Shown here in pieces: positions 8,988 through 20,149 of a DNA stretch of 64,000 nt. Below the pieces are notes generated by a model. It was given only the letters and a program-made list of their open reading frames with translations. It was not told the origin of the DNA and did not search any database. Position numbers and translations under genes: made by a program. The stretch's first letter is position 1. Each line of letters begins with the position of its first letter. This stretch comes from Chloranthus sessilifolius (lineage: Eukaryota; Streptophyta; Magnoliopsida; Chloranthales; Chloranthaceae), in contig CM037593.1 of the NCBI GenBank assembly GCA_021018995.1, positions 33,369,810 to 33,433,809 on the forward strand. Reading direction: 5' to 3'.

Positions 8988-11527
8988 TTTATAGAATCAT
9001 CTCTTGGGGATCATTTTTTTAATGTTATATTTACTTTTTGTGTCATAGTAATTTCCTTTTTTTTTTTTGTAATAGTACAAAGGACAAACACTACAAAATA
9101 TACCGTTTCTAGTGGCAAAGTACACAAGCGACTATAATTTCTATTATGAAAATATCCTAACAGTCTATCTAGAGAAGGATTCTCTGCTTGTTTGGTTTGA
9201 TCGTTGTTCAAAGTGTTAAATTTCATAGCTACATTCATTTTCCATTTTACATATAGTTTATTGTTTTAAGATTTTCAAGGAAATGCTAAATTTTATGGGA
9301 AAGTGTATTAGCTGAGGATTTTCATCGATGAATTGAGAACTAGTTTAAATAAATTCAGCATTGAATGGATGCTACTATTTCCTTGTCTTGCTTCTTGGCA
9401 ACTTAGTGTTGCAAGCCTTTTTCTGCCAAAGGGTACATTATTTGGAAGTTAACTACCATGTGGTGCATTTGGAAAATGTGGCACGACCACATCTTTACTG
9501 GAGGTGATTGTAATGATACTTAGGTCAAAACGTTTGTGATTGTTACTATAGATTATTGACATTTCTAGATATCTATTTGATGCGTAGTGTGCCCTTTCAT
9601 TATGCTCTTGGATAGGCAAACTAGGTAGTGGATACATTGGAAACAAATGGTAGTTTTTTGGGGGTGTCCATTAGTTAGATCGGTTCTGGCTTGAGGGAGC
9701 CCGACTCACAAAAGAAGCAGGTATAAATTTTTTCCCAAACCCTGCCCATTTTGGAAAGGGGTTGGGTCCTAGTGTAAATATGTGGCCCATTTTTGGTTTG
9801 TCTGGTCCAGGCTAGATCTAGACTCAGTACATTGATAAGCAGGTTCAAGTCTGTGTTGGGTATGTGTAATCTTAAGCATTCAGTCTTCAAGCTGTGGATA
9901 GTTTAGATATGTATGGAAATCCTAAAAATTATATATTTTTTTATAAAATAATATATATAATGGATTGAAATGACTTAAAAGCCCCTCCTATAATTTATTT
10001 TAGAAATCAAAATAAAGGTATTTGACACAAATCGCAGTTTGCTTTTCGACATTAATCAACAAGAATTAGAACAAATAATTTCCCCAAGAATGTTAACATA
10101 TCAACAAAATTGAGAAAAATTACAGCTGTTGGGCTTTTTATGGAAATTTTCTTGGAAGGAACAAATTTTTTTTTTCTAGAACAGTTTTGTTTTAGTTGTT
10201 GTCTGGGTGATGTTGAATGAAAGAAGTAGCTGAATTTTCAGAAGGGTCAGGAAGCCTTTGAGTTTGATTGTCAAGCAAATTCGAGATTTAGCTATTCAGT
10301 GGATTATGTTGTTTCCGGCTAGAAAGGGAGGGAAGATATGGACTATTTAGAAGAGTGGGATAACCTTGTCAATGAACCTTTTTTTCCTCTCGCTGATGAA
10401 GCATTTCCCCAGCTTCTTTTTGGGCTAGTGTAGTCTTGAGTTAGTGAGAAGTTTAGTATTTTCAGTTTTTTTTTTTGTTTTGGTGGTTGCTTGAGCGTCA
10501 ACCACTTGTTGGCTCTCAGGTTTGTACCCTTTCTTTTCCCAATTCATTAATATTTTTTCTTATTACCAATAAAAAAAAAAAAAAAATCTTAAACCGAAAA
10601 GGGGGTAGAACCCTATTTATGCTTTGTGAAAGATCATTGAAACGGGAAGTGATAAAAAAAAAATGGGGCAGTAATCTATTCAAGGATCTGGAAAGTGTGT
10701 CTTCCAGTTAGTAGAGCATATAAATGGATCTGATCTAGGTTGGCCAAGAGTCTCTTGGTTGTTTGAAAACATGAATGCTGCTCCCCTATGGGGGATGTCT
10801 ACCAGATCATTTAGGTCCTCAAAATCTGCAAAGTGCAAAGCTCTTAACGCTAAAAATCTCCAGCTATATACCATGGGACATGCCAGTGCCTATACATCTC
10901 AATCAACTCATGACAAAGAGGGCTCTGAATGGATGCTCATTAGGATCATGTAGATTAGGGAGTGCTCAGGTAAAACTCTCTTGCTTTTTTTGTAACAAGT
11001 CTGATACATAGTGTTGGTTATCTATGCTGATTGGTCGAGTATTAGTTTTCAACTCTATAAATAAGACAGCTATGCCAGCCCTCTTATAGCTGGAATTCAA
11101 TCTGCAAATGGGCTGCCTTCTTTGGCAAATAACCCTATGAGACCTCTCATGCATATGATGTCATCCAAAAAATTTTGTTCAAGTCCAATATAATGATATT
11201 TAGGATACAAAAAGGCTGTTTAGCCAGGATTTTTTTTGTATCTCACAAGTTTACGAAGAATTTTATGAGGACTTTAAACATGAATGAATATCTTATTAAG
11301 GCTTATGCTTAATTATTGTTTGCATCTCTCATCAATTCCCCTAGTGGGTTTTATACCCGATTCATAACTAGAGCATGTAACCTATTATGGTTACAAATAT
11401 AAAAAAAGTGTGTAGTGAGGGATGAGTCCTTTGATCTAAAAATGCATTTTGAAAATTGAACCTCGAAATGGAATGGCCTTACTTTTTCTTTATTTTGAAT
11501 GATTCCATCATTAGGTCTGAATCCGCA
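8988..11527. other. AT-rich DNA inside the presumed CACTA element
   Basis: No credible gene. A poly-A tract lies near 10570-10586. CACTACAAAAT at 9089-9099 resembles a CACTA end but has no partner I can find. This interval and 26800-29142 become continuous once S1 is removed, which puts the two CACTA genes about 4.9 kb apart. Confidence 0.4.
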
Positions 11528-12808
11528 TGTAACGTCCCAAAAATTTCATACTTAATAGTGTACCTCGGGATATGAATCGACTGGTCAAATGTTTGACCCG
11601 GGTCAACATTGACTCAGTTGACTTAGTCGAACGTATGGAGGTAATGGAGTTAAGTGAAACAAGGGTGATTGTATGTGTGAGTACATACAATTAATTAATT
11701 GTATGTGCTTTACACCAAATTATAAGATCATATGTTATAAAGAAAAAGGGGGAGAAAAGTTAATTTCTCTTTAGTTGAGTGGTTGAGAGGAGTTAAGAGA
11801 GAGAGAGAGAGGGAGAGTAAATGCATGGGTGATTGTTGTGAAATGAAGAGTGAAGCAATTAATGCAAATCATTGATCTTGGCTCGTAAAGTCTAACGGAT
11901 CGAGCTCGGGATCGAGGAGAGATTTAGGTTGGAGGGTTTGGGAAAACCCTAGTGAGGGAGATCCAACCGGTCAACTGAGGTAAGAATTGCAAATCCATAT
12001 TTTATTTAAACTATTAGCTAGAGGAATTAGAATTTGTTGTGTGTTATTTAAATGTACGATTAATAGGAGAGATGATGAGGATAGATGATGAAGAGATGAG
12101 AAGAAGGGTGTTGGATCTGGAATTGGGTGAAACCGATTGAACAAAGAAAGGATAGGGAAGAAAGAAATGGGGTTCTGAGGGGGATCGTTCGAACGAATTG
12201 TGAAATCGTTCGATCGATTCGAACTCTAAAGAAAACTGATCGATGGATTTAGAAATCGTTCGATCGATTGGTTGGAACCTGTGTGAACGAATTTAGAAAA
12301 TCGATCGATGGATTGGAAATCGTTCGATCGATGGATTTAGAAATCGTTCGATCGAATTGGATGAAACTCAGTTTTTGTTCAGTTTTTGCATATGAATAGT
12401 TGTGTATTTATGTTAAGCTTATAACTCAATGTTCTCACACTGGTAGTGATGAAAGATATGTGTTTGGTCAGGTCTAGATCGAACCGAACTTTGTGATGGT
12501 AGAGTGCTAACATGAATTAGAGAATTCGAGTGTGTAAACGCAAGTGAGGTAGGGAAATATCTAAACGAGTACACTTTCTTATGAGCATTTACGTAGTGAT
12601 AGAATGTTATTGCATGATCTTTAAACATGATTTTCATTTATTATTAATGCAATAAGTAGAGAAATGGCAATGGTGTGTGTGTTTACACAAAATTCATGAG
12701 AAAACTTGTTAAGTAAGAATAAAATCATCCCAGGGATGTAAGAACACATTCGGCATCGCAGAGATGCATCAGATGACGTGACATCCCAGGGATGTATGGT
12801 GGATGTAA
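11528..12808 (+). repeat. Solo LTR S1, left part (chromovirus, plus strand)
   Basis: Begins TGTAACGTCCCAAAAATTT, the family LTR start also seen at 33379 and 33650. A TATA-like TTATAAAGAAAAAGGG lies near 11733, and GAGGTAAG near 11977. The preceding 5 bp CCGCA compare with CTGCA after the right end (26800-26804), a target duplication with one transition. No internal coding region remains, so it is a solo LTR of about 2.38 kb. T2 split it at 12808. Confidence 0.88.
12184..12360. repeat. Palindrome array of the TCGTTCGATCGAT type in S1
   Basis: Repeated AAATCGTTCGATCGAT, ATCGATGGATTTAGAAA and TTCGAACGAA blocks, all rich in TCGA palindromes and CpG. It lies in the transcribed leader part of the LTR, roughly 450 bp after the TATA-like site. 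It occupies the same zone as the TCGATTAATCGA arrays in related LTRs but has a different core. Confidence 0.85.
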
Positions 12809-15408
12809 TGTGACAGCCCGGATTTCGGCACCCCGAAACCCGCGCCATCAGCACGATCATCTTGACCGTGCCCCTCAACTATGCACGGAACACTGGTATA
12901 TCAAGCATAAAATAAATAAGAACAACTTGCGGAATTTAAACCTACAAAAAAAAACACTTCTCAAAAGACAGTTCTACCCTCATGCCTCTGCATGAAGGGA
13001 GAACCGATCCGAACCATCGATGATAACCATCATCATGGATGGTTCGCCCAAAAGAATACTCTGATATCCACATACACAAGGTTTAATCAAAAACCAGGCT
13101 TGACATACCAAGCCGTACAATCTCCAACTAAAACTCCTCAAAGTTTGCACAGCAGAGTCCTCTAGAAGAAGTCCTCTGGAGGTGGTTCTAACTCAAGGTC
13201 GGCGTCTCCTGAAGCCTCGGCAGCTGCTAGTAGTGGACCTGCGACGTATAGTCTATAGGGTGAGCTACATCCTAGCTCAATAGGGAACAGAACACGATTG
13301 AACATATAAAATATAACTCACATGTATTCTATGATATGCATGCATGATGTGTCTATGCATTTATTGATGAAAAACAGTTAAGAACACTTCAATTACTGGT
13401 AGATTACTCATGTCTTTTAGTTAATCATGAATGATACTGAGAAGGCCTAAAGCAAAACTTAAACTTCAACTTAAATAATCCCCGAGCAATATAGCATCGA
13501 GCCCCGACGAGATACCCTTCATCGTCATCTATATAGACAGTTTTAGATGTATTCCCTGGGAATACCAATAGTACCCAAGCCCCTTTCCCCTGGGGATTGG
13601 TGGCGGGGTTTCACATCTCATCAACACCCCTGGGGTGTGCTTTCAGACGGATAAGCCTCCGTCGGCCTCTGATTAGCCGATCGGTCACGGATATCTGCCG
13701 CGTGGCCGTGGTTATCCCGCGGTGGGGTAACCTATCAAACCTCAAATAACAAAAATATCGATTGCCTTACATATAGTTATTCACCGTAATTGTGCTATCT
13801 TATATCGCTTAGGCCTCATCAAGCATGATTCAATCATGGATACATCCACAGGATGTATCCATTCACTACATCACACGATGCCTTTACTTCTTCACTTCAT
13901 CATCCCACAGGGATGGTTCATTTAAGTTCTCTTATGAATGTCACACACTTTTCATAATCATTGAATAGTAAAACATTTGAATTGAATTGATATCACTACA
14001 TACATGCTCTTGTAAAATAAAGTACATGTTCAGGGTGTTCCCTACCTCAAGTCTTTAGCTGATCAATGCATCAAGGTCCCGCATGGCTCCTTGTGCACTC
14101 GTTCTCACGTACCACCTATGGTACCATATAACATGTGAAACACATCACAAAGGATGCCATAGAGAAGGTATAAGATCCCCCAAGAATCTTAAAGTCAAAC
14201 CAAAAGTCAACATAGTTTACTACAGTCAATTAATCGATCTCCAAAATCGATTAATCGAATCTGATTCGATTAATCGATTTCCAAAATCGATTAATCGAAA
14301 GTCAATATCGATTAATCAAGCAATTTCGATTAATCGAAATTCTCCTTTTCGAAAGTCCATTCTCGGTTCGAGCATAATTGAATTGTCATTCGATTAATCG
14401 AATCCAATTTCGATTAATCAAATTCTTCTTTCGCAAAAAGTAAATTTCTGCTCGATTGAGTTTCCATTCGATTAATCGAATCCAATTTCGATTAATCGAA
14501 ATCCTTCTTTTCGCAAAGCAGACCCTTATTTCGAATAGTCGATTTTCACAAGTTGATTAATCGATTCCAAATCGACATCGAAACTAAATCGATTAATCGA
14601 AATCCCATTTCGATTAGTCGATTTTCCTTAAGTTATTTCCTCCAACCCCGGGGTCCACTTTGGAGGTTCTCAGTCGATTAATCGATTCTCAAATCGATTA
14701 ATCGAAATCCAAAGTCGATTAATCGAAATTCAATTCGATTAATCGAAATCGGGGTCCTCTGACTCTTCAACTTCCTGGCCAATTTCGATTAATCGAAACC
14801 CAATTTCGATTAATCGAAATTGTCAGATTCAGTCCCCTTCGAGCTGTTCTTCCCAATCTTTTTCCATACTTTTTCTTCTATCTTTCTAAGCCATTATCCT
14901 ATGATTTAACCCACATTTTACTGCAACTTAACCCCTATAATCTATGCATCTTATTTACAAAAATTTTACCTTGGATAGACCTCAAGTTGATTTCTATCAA
15001 TAGTTGGAAGGCTAGGGTTTCTAGCTTTGGTTCTAACGGATCCCATGCGTCGAATCCGGCCTCTTTAATGCTTGACTCCCTCTTCCAACAGTTGCAATAA
15101 CTCCTCTCTTACTCCTCTCTCTTTCTCTCTCTTCTTTACTCCTCTCAACCACCAAAACATGAAAGTTAGGGTTTTCAACCCTTTTTATCTTATCTCTTTT
15201 TCTCGGCGTGGAGCACATACACACTCATCAGTGTATGTAACTCTACAACTCCTCTATCTCTCCACTCTTCTACACTGATTCACACATCACTTCTGCTCCT
15301 CTCACCTTAAGTTCATCAATGAACTATCTCATGGTCAAACCTAAGACCAATCGGGCACGGATCCCGAGGTCATAGTTCAATGTGATTTTTTTTTTTCGGG
15401 CTATTACA
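12809..15408 (-). repeat. 3' LTR of T2
   Basis: 2,600 bp. On the plus strand it starts TGTGACAGCCCGG and ends CGGGCTATTACA; on the element strand it therefore runs TGTAATAGCCC...GGGCTGTCACA. It aligns end to end with 23062-25699. Differences cluster in CG-rich or palindromic stretches (13190-13260, 13635-13760, 14540-14830). A promoter-like AAGATAAAAAGGG on the minus strand lies near 15185-15200, about 210 bp into the LTR. Confidence 0.96.
14228..14823. repeat. TCGATTAATCGA palindrome array in the T2 3' LTR
   Basis: About 18 copies of the palindromic core CGATTAATCG, separated by short AAATCC, AATTC or GGTCC-like spacers of variable length. The core is its own reverse complement and carries two CpG sites. 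The array lies in the transcribed leader of the LTR on the element strand. Confidence 0.95.
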
Positions 15409-15421
15409 TCCTCCCCACCTT
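15409..15421 (-). other. Polypurine tract of T2
   Basis: On the minus strand AAGGTGGGGAGGA abuts the 3' LTR start TGTAATAG. A purine run in this position primes plus-strand cDNA synthesis. Confidence 0.9.
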
Positions 15422-16209
15422 GGGAATTTTCGTCCTCGAAAATCACCCAAAGTTGTGTTGGAGTACACCCTCTTCCCCCCCCCCCGCACACTCGGAGGTG
15501 AGGTGGTTCATGTGACTCATACGTATTTCAGTCTCCACACATTCACACAACACAAACATGGAAGTAAAATCTAACAAAATTGAACAATTTATATAAAAAG
15601 TTTAATTTGTATTAAGGATTGAATATTTTGTTACAATGCCAATAAGTTGGCGATAATAAAAAGTATGTATAAATCAAAATGCAAAATACATAGACGACTC
15701 AAATCCCTCGCTGATCTGGTGTCGAGCAGTTGCCCATCCGAGGTGGCATTCGACAAGGGTCAGGTGTCTTTGGAGCCGGCTGCGCGTGGGGGTGGCGGCC
15801 GGGCTGGCGAGCGGATGTGGATGTGGAGGAATCAAGGTCCGTGGTGGGATGGAAGACGGGTCCTCTATGGAAGGGGTGCGTCCGTGTCCATTCTTCTTCA
15901 GCCCAAGATATCCATGTAGGTGTGGGGTAGATGAACTGGAGGGTGTGCAACATGAGGAAATCAATCCTCCTGTTCATCCTCTCGTTACTTCCCTCCATTC
16001 TGGTCAACACGTCCTCTATGGTAGGACCAGATGGAGCGGCCAGTGTAGGATGAGGTGGGTGTCATGGGCGCGGAGTGTGCAGTGGTGTCGGCGTGTGTGG
16101 TGTGGAGGGAACCTCTCCACGTATGGCTCTCGCTGCAGGTGTGCCCCACCCTCAAGTGGGTCCCGCCGAGGTGGTGGGGGTGGTGGTGCTACTGCTGCTG
16201 CTGCCGGGC

Positions 16210-17208
16210 TCAGCTGGAGCGGGACCGGACTGGTAGGGTCCGCTTGAAAATGTTGTAGCTACGGGTCCATGAAGACTTTGTGAACGTCTTCACGCGATCC
16301 GTAGCCCTCACCTCGTGAGGTGAAATAGTGTAGGAGGGCTCGTCAGAGTAGCACTCCAACATGCTCGGCTCATCTCGAGCATACGGCATCTTCTCCTTGG
16401 GCCGCATGTTGCCCTTCATCAGCTTACTCTTGTTGTACCGCATCCCCTCACGGATGACCATGGTAGCATCAAACCATCGGCCATGAAGGCGCGTAAAGTG
16501 CATGTTGCACTTTTATCCACGCTCCGTGTCGTGGCGCATCGGGTAAAGGTTGCATTTTATTATGGAGTCGAGCATCCACATGTAGGGTGGAAGGTCGACC
16601 CTCTTGATGGACGTGCCCGACCCCTTCTTCCCGTTGGTCATGCGAGTCATGACCTCTTCAAAACGGGGTTCCTTTTCAAAGGGTGGGAATAGGGTAGTCT
16701 CGGGAGTAAAGTCGAGGTAGCATTCAAGCACCTCATGTATGTGTCGACGAGTGATCGTATAGAGACGACCCTCGATCTTGGTTATAATACAATCGCTAGG
16801 GCCATTGGTTAGCCCTTGGTAGAACAACCTCACCAATCTAGGGTAATAGGAACCCCGGATTGGTTTGAGAAGGTTGCCGAGTCCGGCACTAGTTAGGTAG
16901 TTCTGAGCCCATTGGGTCTCGCCCGGTAAATCGGGATTTGTGAATAGGGTAGGGTCGATGGTGTATTCGACCTCAAAGGTCTTGGCAGCCCACCACTGCT
17001 TGGTTGCTCCACGTTGGTGGGTGGTGGTGGCATGGGGTGGATTGCGGGAAGACTCACAGATGCGCTTCGTCGAACCGGAGGTGGTCTCGATTCCGACGGT
17101 GATGGAGTCCTCACCGGCGATGGGGTAGGTGGTGGTGCGGCGTTTCACGCCTAACCGGTGTTGGAGGTTGCCTTCTTCAAGACAAACGTGTTTTGGGCGC
17201 ATTTTCAC
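16210..17208 (-). pseudogene. Extra sense ORF of T2, putative plant transposon protein type
   Basis: ATG at 17208. The first open part (231 codons) ends at 16513; homology continues through 16503-16210 after a stop, so one nonsense or small indel splits it. Recognisable stretches are AKTFEVEYTIDPTLF, YPRLVRLFYQGL, CIITKIEGRLYTITRRHIHEVLECYL and, after the break, CYNKSKLMKGN-like text. I read these as the 'putative plant transposon protein' domain often linked to retroelements; this is from memory and function is unknown. There is no signal peptide or membrane helix, so it is not env-like. It lies between pol and the 3' LTR in the same sense as pol and has its own upstream TATA box. Confidence 0.7.
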
Positions 17209-17416
17209 TAAACTAGAGTTTATCTACTTCAAACGAAAGAAAAGTTTGATTCTAGGGTTTACCGTGGTTTTCAAAGGCGAATCACGGTAGATTGGGTGCG
17301 AATAATCGAAAAAATCGAACCCTAGACCGGGCGGATAGTTGGAGAAAAAGAAGGAAGTCGAAACGCCCAAAGTCCGGAAGCTCAAATGATTTCGAATGGG
17401 GAATGAAATCCCCAAA

Positions 17417-17428
17417 CTTATATATATA
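17417..17428 (-). promoter_or_regulatory. TATA box for the T2 accessory ORF
   Basis: Minus-strand TATATATATAAG lies about 210 bp upstream of the ATG at 17208. The leader between them contains CTAGGGTTC and AACCCTAGAATC, typical of plant 5' leaders, and no upstream coding continuity with pol. The palindrome array 17435-18055 lies immediately upstream. Confidence 0.6.
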
Positions 17429-17434
17429 GGCCTC

Positions 17435-18055
17435 GGCTCGATTAATCGAAATTCTATTTCGATTAATCGAAATTTAAAACTAGGTTAAGCCGCGTAAAAT
17501 CGATTAATCGATTTCCCAAATCGATTAATCGAAAGTCAAATTCGATTAATCGAAAATATTTCGATTAATCGAAATCGGTTCCGCTCTAAAATTTCAAATT
17601 TTTAAGCTCATCAGCTCCGATTAATCAAATCCATTTCAATTAATCGAAATTCCAAAATCGATTAATCAATTTAGTTTCGATTAATCAAATCGGCTATAAC
17701 TTCAACTTTTCTAAACTTTCTTAAGTATTCGACATCGAAATCCATTTCGATTAATCGAAATTCAAAAATCGATTAATCGAACTTAGTTCGATTAATCGAA
17801 ATTGTCCATTTGACTCTAACATCTCTCAAGTCCTCTAAGTAACTCGATTCATCGAAAATCCAATTCGATTAATCGAATTTCAAAATCGATTAATCGAAAT
17901 TCCATTTCGATCAATCGAAACTCCATTCTATGTATATTCTAACTCAAATTTTTCATTTCCTGTCACTGGCACATGCCAGTCGACTAATCGAACAAAATCG
18001 ATTAATCGAAATTCCAAATCGATTAATCGATTTGAAATTCGATTAATCGGATTTG
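17435..18055. repeat. Internal TCGATTAATCGA array in T2
   Basis: About 19 copies of CGATTAATCG-type palindromes with AAATT, CCAAA or TTCC spacers, the same class as in the T2 LTRs. It fills the gap between the end of the chromodomain segment (18193) and the accessory-gene TATA box. Some copies have decayed (CAATTAATCG, CGATTAATCA). Confidence 0.95.
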
Positions 18056-18192
18056 CCTTATTTTTACAAAATTTCAATCTTTTTCTTTCTTTTACTATTT
18101 TTGACAATTTATGACAGATTGGATCAAAATTTCCATTGAATTTCAAGCATAGTGGAAATTTCACAAACGTGGTTGCGGTTTACATCGAATTC

Positions 18193-18513
18193 TCACGTTG
18201 TTGGAAACAAGGCCGGATATTGTTCTTTCACATCGGCCTCTCGTTCCCAAGTAGCCTCTTCTTTTGGATGATTGTTCCACCGAACAAGCACTAAGGGAAT
18301 CACTTTAGTGCGCAGTACTTGCTCTTTTCGATCCAGAATCTCCACTGGTTCCTCTATCATGCTCATGTCCTCACACATCTCTATAGGTTGCTTTCCTAAC
18401 ACATGAGACGGATCATTCACGTACTTTCTGAGCATCGATATGTGGAAGACATTATGTACTCGATCAAATAGCGGTAAACTAATGCGATATGCAACTTCAC
18501 CTACTCTTCCCAA
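18193..18513 (-). pseudogene. pol: T2 chromodomain-like integrase tail
   Basis: MGRVGEVAYRISLP is followed by HISMLRKYVNDPSHV, EILDRKEQVLRTKVIPLVLV and RWNNHPKEEATWEREADV. It ends at a stop at 18193-18195. In T1 the WERE motif is broken by a stop, while here it is intact. This is the diverged chromodomain of Tekay-type elements, thought to guide integration to heterochromatin. Confidence 0.9.
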
Positions 18514-18652
18514 AATTTCAAATGGCCCAACATATCGTGGACATAACTTCCTCTCTTGCCAAATCTCATTACACCTTCATAGGTGACACCTTCACAAACA
18601 CATGCTCGCCCACCTTGTAATCAACACTAGTCCGAACTTTTCTCGCTTACTG

Positions 18653-19714
18653 TCAGTCTTCAACCTTTTCTCGATAATTGGACAACGGTGGCGTTGTCTT
18701 CAAGCGATTCGGTCCTAATACAAATTTCTCAATTGCTTTCCTCCCAATTGAGAGGTAACTTGCATCGTCGTCTCCATACAGAGCTTCATACGGTGCCATG
18801 CCAATGCTCGCTTTGAAACTGTTGTTATATGCGAACTCGAGCATCGGTAGATACTCATCCCAGATATCCTTGCATATCAAGCATGCACGCCCGAGCATGT
18901 CTTCTATCACTTGATTCACCCGCCTCGTCACGCCCATCGCTTTGAGGATGGAAAGTGAACTAAAGTCTAGTCGTGTTCCCATTCCTTCTTGAAATTTCTT
19001 CCAAAACTTGGACGATATAGTGGATCACGATAAACGACGATCGCTTGGAATCCGTGTAATCTTACAATCTCCTTCATGTATAATTACGCGGTCTTCTGCA
19101 GTATATGTGGTATTATACGGCAAAAAGTGCGCTGATTTGGTCAATCGATCTACGACGACCCAAATGGCATTGTGTCTCTTGGCAGTACGGGGTAATCCAA
19201 CAATAAAATCCATTGAGATCGATTCCCACTTCCATTCTGGTATTGGTAAAGGTTGCAATAGTCCCGCAGGATGTCTATGATCAACCTTCACTTGCTGACA
19301 AGTCAAACATCGTGACACATACTCGGCCACGTCTTGTTTCAGTCCTCTCCACCAGTAATTCTTTTTCAAATCTTGGTACATTTTAGTGCTACCAGGGTGG
19401 ATAGCATAATTTGACTTATGGGCCTCATCAAGAATCGTTCGTCTTAGATCGGCATTGTCCGGGATGCATAGACGGTCTTTAAACAACAAAGAACCATCTT
19501 CTTTTTCTGAGAAGTCCGACCTGATGCCTTCATTCACGTCTTGATGAATCTTTGTTAATGTCGGATCCTTCATCTGTAGATCGTGGATATGCTCAAATAT
19601 CACTGGCTTTACTGATATGTTAGCCAAAAAGGATCCAGTGTCCTTTGACTCAATGTTCGCATCATAGGTTGCCAGGTCTTCCAATAATTTCCATCGGTGC
19701 ATACCCAAAATCAA
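18653..19714 (-). pseudogene. pol: T2 integrase (frameshifted)
   Basis: The zinc-binding part is intact (DEAHKSNYAIHPGS, CLTCQQVK). The first catalytic D is in SMDFIVGLP, followed by DRLTKSAHFLPYN. The frame then shifts near 19090, so the second catalytic D region is garbled. Homology resumes at 18982 (NQVIEDMLGRACLICKDIWDEYLP and AYNNSFKASIGMAPYEALYG), with the E motif region damaged. Compared with T1 it lacks the 74-bp intron-like insert. Confidence 0.88.
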
Positions 19715-19729
19715 AGAAGCTAATTGAGC

Positions 19730-20113
19730 TTAACCTTTTCGACTCAATGCATCGGCTACTACATTCGCCTTGCCTGGATGGTATTGTATAGAGCAATCGT
19801 AGTCCTTGAGGAATTCCATCCATCTGCGCTGTCTCATATTGAGCTCCTTCTGTGTAAACAGATATCGGAGGCTCTTATGATCGGTGAAAATTTCAAATGT
19901 CTCACCATACAAGTAGTGTCTCCAAATTTTCAGCGCAAAAATGACTGCTGCCAGTTCCAAGTCATGAGTCGGGTAATTTTTCTCGTGTTCTTTCAACTGT
20001 CTTGATCCGTAAGCTATCACCTTCTTGTGTTGGTTGAGCACACAACCAAGGCCATTGTATGACGCGTCGCTGTACACTGCGTATCCTCCACTGCCTGAAG
20101 GAATTGCCAACAC
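19730..20113 (-). pseudogene. pol: T2 RNase H
   Basis: One open segment carries all four catalytic motifs: [29 protein letters not shown] and VADALSRKG. Compared with T1 it keeps the third aspartate. It is separated from RT by a frameshift around 20150-20220 and from integrase by a TAA near 19730. Confidence 0.92.
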
Positions 20114-20149
20114 TGGAGCCGAAGTGAGTCTCGTTTTGAGTTCTTGAAA

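Noticed and set aside
9089..9099. CACTA left terminus at CACTACAAAAT
   Set aside because: It lies just after the DUF4216 exon, which belongs inside the element, and no matching right end was found.
14228..14823. CRISPR-like array of short repeats
   Set aside because: The repeats are 10-12-bp self-complementary palindromes with irregular short spacers in a plant LTR; spacers are not unique 30-mers and there are no cas genes.
15647..16258. Forward ORFs of 90-153 codons opposite the T2 accessory ORF
   Set aside because: They are antisense shadows of a GC-richer coding stretch; low-complexity G/W/C-rich translation and no domain.
16210..17208. Envelope-like gene in T2
   Set aside because: The position fits, but the protein has no signal peptide, no membrane helix and reads as a putative plant transposon protein.
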